A DNA stretch of 64,000 nucleotides from Prunella strophiata (taxonomy: Eukaryota; Chordata; Aves; Passeriformes; Prunellidae): the NCBI GenBank assembly GCA_036583965.1, contig JAZBQD010000017.1, positions 27,128,385 to 27,192,384 on the forward strand. Direction: 5' to 3'. The notes beneath the pieces were generated by a model. That model worked only from the letters and a program-made list of their open reading frames with translations, made no database searches and had not been told where the DNA came from. Below are positions 12,891-23,979 of this stretch, piece by piece. The translations under genes and the position numbers were made by a program. The stretch's first letter is position 1; each line of letters starts with the position of its first letter.

Positions 12891-13729
12891 AAGTGATATA
12901 AAGTCCTGATCATATAAAAAAATCCCAAACACTCAAGCATTGAGAACCACAGCAAAAAATGCAGTTCTATCTACAACTGTGCTTCATGCCACATTCATTC
13001 AAGAGACATGGATAGCTGATAGGAAAATTTTTTGAGCCTTTTTGTCTACTGTCTCTTTTAAATAATAGACACAATTTCTTATTCGGCTAACATGGCTCTT
13101 GAAAGTTCTCTTGCCTAAACCTTCTGAGTTTATCTTCTTACTCAGGTAAAATTGACAGTATATGCACTACCTCCAAGGAGTGATGAAGAAAATTTAAAAT
13201 AACCTGGAATGGCAGTTTTAAAAGTTGATTCAAAAGGAAAAACTTCACTAAAAGAAGAAACTGATGATCACGTGCGAATGACATCATGTCAATATCAGAC
13301 ATGTCAGCTGCATACCAATACAATAGTCAAATTATATCAGAAATAGCAAACAGTATATTATAAAGTCCATCTCCCTAAACTATATTGTTAGTGGAGTAGT
13401 CACGAGGACAAGTTAAACGAGGTGACAGGTAGTAGGGTACAAAGGTTAAACTGAATCCAGTCTCAACCCACACCTTACAATCTTCTCATTCCTATAGTCA
13501 GCAATTACACAGACTTGCAAGGCAGTAATGGTGACAACACCGATACATTAACAGAAAGCTACACAGCTCAGAGAAGCTTTTTAAAAATCGTTTTTGAGTT
13601 AAGCTGCTTTACCATTAGGTCATTCAGCAGTTATGACATTTTCCCGGCGGTTCACTGCCTCCAGGCAGCAGGACACTTCACTGGAAACTGAAGTGCTGCC
13701 TCATCATCACTAAGTCAGCGCACATCGCT
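12891..13729. other. AT-rich sequence between block A3 and the CpG island
   Basis: Intron 1 sequence of the TDRD7-like gene. No repeat family, splice-bounded exon or conserved frame recognised. Confidence 0.6.
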
Positions 13730-14056
13730 CAAACCACCTCTGCCAGCACCCGAACCGAAACTTTCTTCAGAATGCTCAGAACGGATGATCCGCGCTGCGG
13801 ATCATTAGCCCGGCTAAGGAAAAGCCGGAATGCGGACAGCTCTCCCGCAGGGAGGGGATTCACTCCCTGGCAGCCTCGCTTTCCGCAGACCACAAACACT
13901 CCCCTGGGGAACACGTCTCCGAAGGCAGAAAGCATCCACTAACCCGCTGAAGACGGAACACTTTCACAGCGCAGACACTGAGGAGGAACAGCCTCCCGCT
14001 GGCTGGCAGCGCCCGTCCCTCTGCGCAGCCTTTCCCCTCAGACCGCAAGAACTTAC

Positions 14057-14300
14057 GCCCGACGGGGCTCCACTCCCTCCTTTCCACCTCCTCCACCCGG
14101 GGCTCTCAGGCACAAGCCAAAGCCTCTTCGGGCCGCCGCCGCGGGCCGGGCCGGAGCCGCCGCCTCCCTGCGCGGGGCCGGGGACTGAGGGGCTGCGCGG
14201 GCCGCTCCCCGCGCCACCGCCCAACCGGCCCGGGCCGCCCCGCCCGGCCCGACCGCCGCCTCCGCCCCGCCCGCTCCGGCCCGGGCGCCTGCGCAGCCCC
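14057..14300 (-). other. TDRD7: Probable non-coding first exon of the TDRD7-like gene
   Basis: A strong minus-strand donor, GGGC|GTAAGTTC, lies at 14056-14051 inside the CpG island and upstream of the first coding exon. Mammalian TDRD7, as I recall, also has a non-coding first exon. The transcription start cannot be placed from sequence, so the upstream border at about 14,300 is a guess. The resulting intron 1 (14,056 to about 9,517) contains a plus-strand CR1 and the largest block shared with the inverted copy. Confidence 0.45.
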
Positions 14301-14305
14301 GCGCC

Positions 14306-14380
14306 GTGCCGTGCCGTGCCGTGCCGTGCCGTGCCGTGCCGTGCCGTGCCGTGCCGTGCCGTGCCGTGCCGTGCCGTGCC
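14306..14380. repeat. Pentanucleotide microsatellite (GTGCC)15
   Basis: Fifteen uninterrupted GTGCC units, 75 bases, inside the CpG island. Each unit carries a CpG at the unit junction. The array creates long alternative open frames on both strands, which are artefacts of the repeat. Confidence 0.99.
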
Positions 14381-14597
14381 GCTCCGGGCCACGTGTGCCC
14401 GCGGCCGCGGGAGCCGCGCCGGGCCCGGCGGGGCCTGGCGTCCGGCCGCGCCCCTGCCGCCTCAGGCCGCCGTGCCGTCTTCCCACGGCACCGGGGAAGT
14501 CTCAGTCCTGTCACAAGGCAGCAGCCAAAGTCGCCTTCCGGAGGGAGCGGCTGAGGAATAACAGCTCCGTTAGAGCGTCAAATTCTCTTCCGCAGAA

Positions 14598-15115
14598 GAT
14601 CATAGAATGTTAAGGGGTTAGAAAGGACCTTAATGATCATCTAGTCCCAAGCCCCTCTGCCATGGGCAGGGGCACCTCCCACTGGAACAAGTTGCTCAAG
14701 GCCTCACCAGCCTGGCCTTGAACACTCCCAGGGTTGGGGCATCCACGGCCTCCCTGGGCAGTCTGTCCCAGTGTCGCACCACCTTCACAGCAAAAAATTT
14801 CCTCTTCATATCTAACCTAAATTTCCCCTCTTTCAGTTAGTACCTGATTATCCTTGTCCTGCTGCTACAGTTCCTGACAGTGCCTTTTTGGCTTCCCCAT
14901 ACAACCCTTCAGATACTGGTTGCAATGAGGTTTCCACGCAACTTTGTCTTCTCGAGGTTGAACAGCCCCCACCTTTCTGAGCCTGTCTTCATAGGAAAGT
15001 GCTCCAGTCCCTTCAGCAACTTGGTGGACCTCCGCTGGACTTGTTCCAATAGTTCCGTGTCTTTCTTAGGTTGGGGGCACTAGAACTGTATTTAGTACTT
15101 GTGCAGTTCTTTAAT
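14598..15115 (-). mobile_element. CR1 LINE 3' fragment, minus strand
   Basis: In plus orientation it begins with the reversed CR1 3' end (ATCATAGAATGTTAAGG, then GATCATCTAGTCCCAAG). It then gives the reverse complement of the CR1 terminal coding region (GAGGTTGAACAGCCCC, then CCTCCGCTGGACTTGTTCC). It abuts the outer edge of the CpG island, so it marks the distal border of the promoter region. It is 5'-truncated, as is usual for CR1. Confidence 0.9.
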
Positions 15116-17534
15116 TAATTCACTTAAATGCCTCAATTTCAGAGTACCAAATCCCACTGAGTTCTGCAGCTGGAGCTCTCGTCACCTTGTACAAAAGCCA
15201 CTCCATGGATGCATGTTCCATCAAGGAGGTGCTGGTGGGTGCCTGCCTGCACTGCCATGGGGCTGCAGCCCTTCTCAGGAGGGCTGTGCTTCCCCAGGCA
15301 ATATCCAGGTTGCTGCCAGTCTCCAGGTGTTGTGCATCTGCATTGGCACCTTGGGCACTACTGCTTTCTTGAAAGCTGTAGGCCCACAGCTTCAGCTTTC
15401 ACTGTGTTGTCCAGTGTTCCAAGCACATGGCTGATTTGTTCCCCATGCAAGTGGTTACTAGTGATGGAGAGCCGCTCAGCATCCTGTATCAAGGGACCCT
15501 GCCACCCTCCATGTTGCTCACAACAGCATCCCTCTCTCTGCAGATGGTCACTTCTGAGAGCCAGACTGGAAGCAGCATCAGGCCGAGCTGCGTGGTCACT
15601 GAATAGTGGAGGTCTGCCAAAGCCAGAGGCTGGCCCCACACAGGGACAGGTGCCAGGACAGAGGTGCAGCTGCTGAACCTCACAGGGTTCAGCAAGGGGC
15701 CTGCAAGGGGCTCCCACCTTCTGCTGTGACTGCTTGCTGCCAGAGCCCAGCATCTTCTGACAAAGCATTTTTAGCAAATCCACACATGGAGGATCCAATG
15801 TTTAATACCAAGTTTACTCATTTGAGGCTACTTTAATTTACAAGGGCTTTCCATTTAGTAGGGTGATATGGCAGTTACAGTAAACATGCACATTACATTT
15901 TGCAGACTGTAGCATTTCCAATATATTGCAGAATCACAATACAGTTGTCAATCTCCTAAGTGGCCTCTAGAATATGCATATTGTTACAACACTGTCTTTA
16001 ACTGCTATGAGGGGATATGTGTGCTGCAGCCATCTTAGGGCTGAAGCACTCTCTTTAAAGGTTCTTTGTTCATAGTTTTTTGACATTTTTGTACTTAATT
16101 GTGTTAAATCTAGCTGTCACAACTAAAATAAATAAAACAAGGTTGTAGGCCAAGAGAAGTTTGTACAGAGCAAGCTTCCTGAGGCCTTGTAAACAGTACC
16201 TATGCCACTGCCCAGAACACTATCCTCATCCTTGAAAAGCAAGTCTAACTTTTTTTTTTTTTTTTTACTTTTCCTTCTCTTGGTCTAATGTGGCCATAAT
16301 TTTGTACAGAGGATTGTTGGACCCACTTATTCTATGTCAAATGAGATATTTGCAGCACTAACACAATGATGTAATGGGAGAAACAGGGACCAGGTGTGAA
16401 GGCCTTGAAAAGCAAGAAGCATAGAGAAGTACAGGCATGAAGTGTGATGAGATGGTGTCACAAAAACTGTGGGAAAAACAGAAACTCTTTAACAACATGT
16501 TTTCAGGGTTAGAGAATCAAGGCATTACTTTATTCTGCCCAGGATGTGCAACAGAAATTATTTCATCCACACATGCCTGGATTGTGCAGTGAAAATCATT
16601 TAATCACACATGTTTTTTACCAGACTTTTCACATATTTATACATTAAACTCCAAAGAAATTCACATTTGTTGGTCTTAAACTACACAGTTCTTAGTATTC
16701 AATTTCCTCTTGGCTATTGATCACCTTTGATGTTTAATTGCGTCTTAATTCTTCATTTCTCTTAACAGTCTTTTCGAGCCCAGGTGTCTCCAACTGCACT
16801 AGAAGTGGTAATGTTCATTAATGTTCGTTAATGATTGTTAATAGTTATGGTTTATCTCCGGTGTATCTTCTGGCTACTCGGAATCCGTACATGTTAAGAT
16901 CATAGAGATGCGCCTGGGGAACAGGATTGTTTGAAGAGGAACTTCAATTCCCTTCCCCCTGGGCAAAGGCAAACAAATCCCTGACCAAAGTTACATAAAA
17001 AAAAATTAAAAGTGGCATAATTTCCAGCAATTGCACAAAGGTTTAAGGCAGGGTTTGGTTTGCAAAGGCAGCTGTTGGCCCTCTGCCAGTCTGAGCAGGT
17101 GAATGGACATGTTCACCCAGGGCACAGTCTCCTGCAGGCTTGCATTTCCGAGACTGAGACAAAATTCTAGACCAAACGAGTTTCACAACAAAGACCTCAT
17201 GTAGCTTGGTAATCAGATACACCACCAGTAACAGGTCTGATTAATATTTTGTGCTGTGAGAAAGGCACATGACACAACTGTGAGAGCAACTTCTCCTCAC
17301 AGTGCCCCAAGTACACTGTGGTTATGGTTTGTTTGACTACACAGGACTAAAATCTGCAACTGCTGGCCAGGTATCCACAACTACAGAGAGTGACAGTGCA
17401 GGGCTACTCCTCTCATTTCCTTTATACTGCAGCAGCCATAAAAACTCCTGACAACCTCAGGATAGGGTGATGAGCAGGCAGAGATAGGAGAAGAGGACCT
17501 TGAATGCTTTTTAACATCTAAGTTTTAAATCCAA
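15116..17534. other. Spacer between the promoter region and inverted copy B
   Basis: The first 700 bases are GC-moderate and may be an unclassified old repeat; the rest is AT-rich. A poly-T tract lies near 16,252-16,266, and a short imperfect tandem of TTAATG-type units lies at about 16,808-16,850. No exon with supported similarity was found. Confidence 0.6.
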
Positions 17535-20500
17535 GATGAAACTTCTGCATTTTTGTGGTGAATGGCATTTCCACAATGAGTGGGTCCAATAGGTAGAGAA
17601 TTTGTGTGTCTTTTTCTGGCAGGTGGCAATCACATCTTCTGATTCTTTGAAGCTCAGTGCACCAGCTGCAAAGTCTCTGAAAGGATAAGAGAAGGATGGA
17701 AGTGCCCAGTGTAGATTTGCCCACTGCTGTGTGGAGATGTGCAGGTTCAGTGTGTACTGGTCCTGCTGGGCAGTGGCTGTGTTGAGCAGAGGGCAGCTGT
17801 GAGGGCAGCTGTTGCTGAGGGATTGTTGCAGGATCAGTCGGTGAAAGGTGTGGAGCAGCAAGGGCAGAAGTTGCAGGGTTAAGGAGGCGTGTGTGAGTGA
17901 AGGCGTGCACTGGCTGTGCTGTGTGTCTGGGTGCAGGGACACGGGTGTACCTGTGTGCCAATCTGAGCGTACAGAGCAAGAGGTACGGCTGGTTAGGGAG
18001 GTGCTGAGTGTGCCTACAGTGAAACTGTTCAAGGAAAGGTGCAGAAAAGGGCTCAGTGCTGTGCCTCCTCGTCTGGCCCCGGAGCTGGACCGTCGTGAAG
18101 TTGGGTGCAGGAAGGGAGAGCCCGAAGTGTGTGTGGTGGCATCTGCAATGTGCTGAGGGTTGTCATTCCTCTTCCTTCTGGACATGGTGTGTTGTTGGCC
18201 AGGGTGACTTCCCCAGGAAGGGAAGCGGCGATGGGAGAGGGTCTGTTCTGGGGAGAGCAGTGCAGACCAGCCTTTCCCAGAGCCCCTGGTGGCAGCGCTG
18301 CAGATCTGAGAGAGCCTGGCGCGGGTACATGGGCAGCAGTCGCTCGCCTTGGCGTGCGGGAGCAGGGGCACTCTGGTGCTGTGCCTGGAGCACTCATCCT
18401 GAGGAGAGTGAGGCAGCCTTCTCCCGAAGCGCTGGCTCTGCTCAGGTTGCACACGAGCTGCTGGGGGCGAGGGCGAGGCGTTTGAGGTGCAGCAGTGTGC
18501 TGTGCTCGGCGTTGGACTGGAGCCTGCGCGCAGCACACGCTTGGGGAGCAGGGCTGTCGCTGGGTTGTGCGGGAGCTCCGTGGGGCTTTGGTCCATGGCC
18601 CTGGCAGGGAGGCTCCTGTGGCAGGAGCGTCCCTGCAGTGAGCGAGCGCCTGGGAGGAGGACGCCCAGCTGGGAGCACAGAGCCTGCCCTGCAGCACTTG
18701 TGCCTGGTGCTCCCCTGGTGTGTGCCATGGGCGTAGGTGGCTGTTCCTAGAGAAGCCCCAAGTGTGTGCAGGCCTGTGAGCTGGGGGGCTGGGAGGGCTT
18801 TAGGTATGGCTGGCTCTGGCCTTGGAACCGCCTGCCACGCTGCCCAGACTTCCCAGGCCGGAGCCCTGGCTGGAAGGTTTCTGCCACCATTTTGTGGGAG
18901 GGAGATGCCATTTTGTTCAGCGTTGCAGCTCCTGCTTCCTTGTACCAGGAAGTACTCAGATATCAAAATGTTTATATGCAGCTCGTGCGTAAGGTGCATA
19001 GAAAGCTGGAGTTGTCTGTATGAAGGCATGAATCAGTAGATTTGTACTTAGATACACTAATGATGTACATTTCTAGAGGTATATGAATGAGCCGTTTGTA
19101 ATGGTAAAATCATAAGCCTGGGGTAGCTAAAGCAGTCTTTCTTGAGAGCCGATGGAATGAATCTGTAGATGTGGATGAAATGCAGTGCACAAAGATAAAA
19201 GGCAGGTTCAGGCCTTTGGCTTTGCGTGGCTGTAGAAAAAGCAGTGAGCTGTTTGGGGAGCAGCCAGGAGGTGTCACAGAGCACTGGGACGTGCCCGAGG
19301 GCTGTGGGGCTGTGTGAGGTGGCCGCCAGGCAGGCCTCAGCAAGCAGTGTGTCATGTCCCTGGAACATGGGTCGAGGTCTGTCCCTCCATGCAGGCTGAG
19401 AAGGCTCCGTGCCTGGGCAGAGCCCAGTGGGATGGTCATGCAGTGCACATCCCTGGGGGAGGCTCTGGGCATGCCATGGCCCTACCAGACATGAGCAACA
19501 GAGGCTGAAAAAACAGAAGGCCAGAACAAAATCTCTGTGTCTGAGGATCATGGGCCTGGGAATAATGAGGAAAAGACTGTAAGAGGCTCCTCCAAAAGTC
19601 TACATGTCATTCTTTATAGTTATGTCATCTTTGCAGATAAAACACTGGAGCCTCAGCATGCAATGATGTCTGTCCTGTTGGACAACAGTTATTGCAAGGC
19701 CCATAAGGACCAGAAGTCCTGAGGAAAAGGCAAGTGGGTCATTATGAGCCTTGGGGTGTTGCAGAGCTTTTCAGCCATCATCATGGTGCACGTGACTCTG
19801 AGGGGTTGAATTGCTCAGAACTGCTGAGCAATGCAAAAAGGCTGCATGGCAGACTGCTGTGGTCCACACAGGGCAAGGTCACACCAAACCACATCCTTCT
19901 GTTGGAGGTTGAACTTCATGTTCACATGCCCATCCTCTTCCTATCCATCTTCTGAGGTGATTTTCAGGCAAATGACAATCTCAGATTTCTCAAGGTCTGT
20001 TCTAATCCATCCATGGAAACACATACTAAAGGACTCTGCCATGGCCACATAATGAACAGAGCTGGTGAGTGCAGATTTGCATTGGCATTGTCTGGTCACA
20101 GCTGGGACTGCTTCTGAATGTTTTGTGTACCCCTTTGGAACATGGAGGAAGAAGAAGGGATTCTTTGCCTCTGTGTGGTCATATTGCATATGTGCTGTAT
20201 GCCTGTTTGAGTTCAAGCATAGACAAAACTGCCTATTCAAGCTCTGACACTGCTGGATTGCTGTTTTTATCAGTGCTGACTGTGCAACAGATTTGTAAGC
20301 AGGAGTTCCTGGGGTAGGAGAGCTCTCCCTCAGAAAGAGAGGCCCTCCCTGCAGTGGGTCTGTGTTGAGCCAGCCCAGCAAAGGTGCTGGGTATGCAGCA
20401 GAGAGGAGGAGGAAGAGGAGGGGGAAGGATGAGCTGGAGAGCACTGCTGGAGGGGTTGCCTGGTTCTAGTGTCATCATCCATTGCCCATGCTTTCCTGGG

Positions 20501-23404
20501 CTGTGTGGGTCACCCTGGGAGACTTGAGAAGATCCCTGGAACAAGCTGTTGCTGCTTAGCAATCATCTCTTGCTTTTGTTGTTTTTCTGCTTTGATTGCC
20601 GTGTCTTGATTGTGAGTAAAGATCCTTTTTGGAGCTGCTGTTTGCTAAATTTCAGAGGTGTTGGTGAAGTCCCTGAATTTATCTTGCCCTGCTCCTGTGC
20701 AAAATGGTCATTTCTGATGTTCCTTGAGGGCAATGGCTAGCAAGGTAGCAGTGCTGGCCCCATGAAGGGCCACTTTTCAGACTGTGCCACCACCTTATAG
20801 GCAGAGCTGAGGTTTGCAGAGTATCAAGTGTGCAGTTTTGCAGAGTGAAGGCTGTGTCTTTCACCTGTGGGTTACCTGAGATGTAACCTGTTGTGGCATC
20901 TTCCAGGGTGCATGGCTGTTCTGTGAGGAGAGATGGGTCTCTTTATGTGCTGCAGTGTGGTGGTGGAGATTGTGGTTTGTGAATACCTGGGTGCAAGCCA
21001 CAGTGCTGTAGCACAGAGACCCACAACTGGTCCGTGGGTCTGTACCCCAGGACAGAGAAAGATGACTCTTTAACTTTTCGGATGCTGCCATAGCTACCCT
21101 GACAGGTGATGTGTGTGTTGAGGGTGATGGTTGTCTGCAGGTGGCTGCCCTTTCCCTCTTGCCTGACTTCTGTGTTGCAGCGTCAGTGTTTGTGCCCCCT
21201 TCTCGGCGTGCTGGGAGCCAGGAGCCAGCTGAGCGTGTTGGGTGAGCTGAGATGAGGCTGGAGCTGCAGTTCTTGCTGGGTTAGCAGTACTTGCTGCTTT
21301 TCAGCCCCGTTTGAGCCTCTCTAATCCGGGTGGCTTAATCAGCTGCTGCCCCATCATTTCTTTCTGTGTTGTTTTCGGCCGCCCTGGGGCCGTCAGCTGA
21401 CTGGTGGTGAGAAAGTGTTTGCTGTTGCTCATTGTGGCTGTGCTAAGTCCTCCGGAGCTGTGATTGTGGCAGTAATCCTCTGCAGGGGGAGGGACTCCAG
21501 CCCGGGCTGGGTTGGAAGTCAGCCTGGCCTTGAATGGAAACGGCAGTGGCGTGCCACTTCCACGGTGGCACGGCTGTGAAGTGGCCCAGGCAGCACAACA
21601 GCTTAATGCTGCTGCCAGTGCCTGCTCTTTCTGGAAGATCCTCAGAAGCAGGCATGTCCTGCCCCATTCACTGCATGAGTTCCATGTGCCATCTGGGGTC
21701 TGTTGTGCAGAGGGGGAGAGGAGATTGCGCTTGGAGCACTAATGAGAGCAGTAGCACAGCCCCAGATTTTGTGCCTGAGAGAACAGTGTTCTGTTGACAG
21801 CTGATAACCTTCTGCTGCTTCTCCCCCAAGGGCTCTTGCTGTGGCTGTGCTTTCCTGGGTGTGTCTTTTTGGACCGTTCCCCAGATGGTGCTGACGGACG
21901 TGGGCAGGTTGCCCTAGGAGGAGGAGGAGGCAGCTTTGGGAAAAGCAATGTGGATCTGCTGGGGCTTTGCTCGGGACCAGGGCTCTTCCCAGGGGCAGGA
22001 GACACTCCTTGTGTGTGGACTGTGGCTGCAGCAGCAGCTGTTTGGACTTGCCCAGACAGCAGCTTGGAGCAGTTGGGAGGTGGGGCGTTGATGGCAGCAG
22101 ATCCAGAGGTTGTGAAGCCAGGTGGGCATGAGGAGATAGGTGTCAGGAACAGGGAGGAAGCCAGAGGAACTGGGAACAGCTGTGTGAGGAGTGGAAACTT
22201 GGAGGTAGGGGCTAGGGAAGAAAGATGTGCTGAGTGCAGCAGGTGAGGGAGTGAGGCCAGTGCCCCAGCAGGAGGCAGGGAGACTCGAGATGGGCCTCTG
22301 TGTGTGCACCACAGCTCTGAATGCCATGAGAGTGGACTGAGCTAACCCCTGTTGAGGTCCTGACCAAGCAGGGTGTGAGCTGCAGTGGAGAAACCTGTCA
22401 CCAGCTCTGTGCTCTGTTTTTGTTAAAAGATACTATTGTATGGAGGACAGAAGGAACTAAGCCATCTAGCTGTGCAGGAGAGATTTGTTCTGAAGTTTCT
22501 TCCACCTCAGGTCCCCCTTAAGCCATCCAGTCTGGGACCTAGTCTTCAGTCCATGCGGACTCTGCCCCACCAAATTCTCTGTTGCTCATGCATGCAGGGC
22601 CTGGCCCTTGGGCTCTTGAGGGCTTTGCTCCCACCTGCATCCAAGACAAGACACCTGGTATCTGTCTGGGGCTGTGCCTCACAGTGGCATCACTGTGCCC
22701 CCATGCAGAGTACTCTGGGGCCGGCCTTTAGCCATGCTGAGGCCATGAATGTCAGGCTCTTACTTGACAGGACAGTTGTCACACGTTTTCATGAGGGGAG
22801 GAAAGAGAGGGCAGAACTGTGCCATCAAGGCTGCCAAAACTCTCAGCACCACCTGGGCTGGCCCATGGAGCAGGTTGGGGCGCTTTGTTCTCCAGCTGGA
22901 ATGTGTGGCTTGCCCAATGCGGTCAAATGTAATGGCCTCCCTTGCCCAAGCTGTGTTGAACAGCCTCAATGTCTCGGTTTAAACCTCATCTGGCACAAAC
23001 ACCACACACAAAACACTCATCACTGCCTCACCAGTGTGGAGAGAACCCGAAAGAAGAACAAAACAGAAGACTCTTGGTTTGAGATTAAGGACAGTAAATA
23101 TGGACACAAAGCAATTTAAAAAGCACATAAAGCAAAACTCTCCCAAAGAATTAATTCACCACTTCCCAGGGCAGTTTCCATGAAGCAGCGCTCGCCATCC
23201 AGGGTCATTCCCACCTCTGGGGGACGTGGGGACACAAAGCATCCTCCAAATGTCCTTCTTCTCCTTGTGCCCAGATTTAAATACGAGCATGATGTCAAAT
23301 GGTTGTGAATATCTTTGGCCAGTTCAAACCTCCCATGTACCTTACCTTCTCCCCCGTGTGGTAGTACAAACACAGAAAGGTTCTTGACCCTGTGTAAAGC
23401 CCTG
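17535..23404 (-). repeat. Segmental-duplication copy B, an exon-less inverted copy of the TDRD7-like 5' region
   Basis: Contains, in inverted and collinear order, homologues of A3 (17,535-19,561), A2 (20,255-20,762) and A1 (21,105-21,487). It then runs on into sequence corresponding to the region left of the window. Relative to A it lacks about 7.4 kb (3,500-10,879, replaced by about 0.7 kb) and about 2.6 kb (380-2,985, replaced by about 0.35 kb). These are exactly the segments carrying the three coding exons. From about 21,100 to the N gap it shows many single-base indels relative to both A and C, consistent with a poorly polished contig end. Confidence 0.93.
19562..20254 (-). other. Block specific to copies B/C (duplicated at 25,572-26,264), no match in A
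   Basis: About 0.7 kb replaces the 7.4 kb of A that holds the first coding exon. On the minus strand a stretch of roughly 100 codons upstream of 19,941 (25,951 in C) is open and has a fairly protein-like composition (for example SVHYVAMAESFSMCFHG). I do not recognise it, and no start or splice context supports it. It could be a fragment of another locus or a decayed repeat. Confidence 0.4.
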
Positions 23405-23904
23405 NNNNNNNNNNNNNNNNNNNNNNNNNNNNNNNNNNNNNNNNNNNNNNNNNNNNNNNNNNNNNNNNNNNNNNNNNNNNNNNNNNNNNNNNNNNNNNNN
23501 NNNNNNNNNNNNNNNNNNNNNNNNNNNNNNNNNNNNNNNNNNNNNNNNNNNNNNNNNNNNNNNNNNNNNNNNNNNNNNNNNNNNNNNNNNNNNNNNNNNN
23601 NNNNNNNNNNNNNNNNNNNNNNNNNNNNNNNNNNNNNNNNNNNNNNNNNNNNNNNNNNNNNNNNNNNNNNNNNNNNNNNNNNNNNNNNNNNNNNNNNNNN
23701 NNNNNNNNNNNNNNNNNNNNNNNNNNNNNNNNNNNNNNNNNNNNNNNNNNNNNNNNNNNNNNNNNNNNNNNNNNNNNNNNNNNNNNNNNNNNNNNNNNNN
23801 NNNNNNNNNNNNNNNNNNNNNNNNNNNNNNNNNNNNNNNNNNNNNNNNNNNNNNNNNNNNNNNNNNNNNNNNNNNNNNNNNNNNNNNNNNNNNNNNNNNN
23901 NNNN
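23405..23904. other. Assembly gap of exactly 500 Ns
   Basis: A round-number run of N, typical of a scaffold placeholder of unknown true size. It is flanked by two copies of the same approximately 5.4 kb sequence. Open frames that read through it are meaningless. Confidence 1.
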
Positions 23905-23979
23905 ACCATGTCTCTCAAGACTGCCAAGTAACAAACATGAAAGCGAAAAAAATGACAAGAGGTATGCGTTTTTTCACAG

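Larger units (their letters stand above)
13730..14560 (-). promoter_or_regulatory. CpG-island promoter of the TDRD7-like gene
   Basis: Sharp rise in GC and CpG content, densest from about 14,100 to 14,470, against an AT-rich flank at 12,900-13,700. It contains GC boxes, a perfect E-box CACGTG at 14390-14395, and MYB-type YAACNG words on the plus strand at 14222-14227 and 14559-14564. It lies upstream of the TDRD7-like coding exons and contains a minus-strand splice donor. It could also fire in the opposite direction, but no plus-strand gene was recognised. Confidence 0.75.

Noticed and set aside
13830..14561. Overlapping frames of 100-243 codons on both strands in the CpG island
   Set aside because: Stop-poor because of the GC-rich (GTGCC) array and promoter composition; several frames on both strands are open at once, with no homology.
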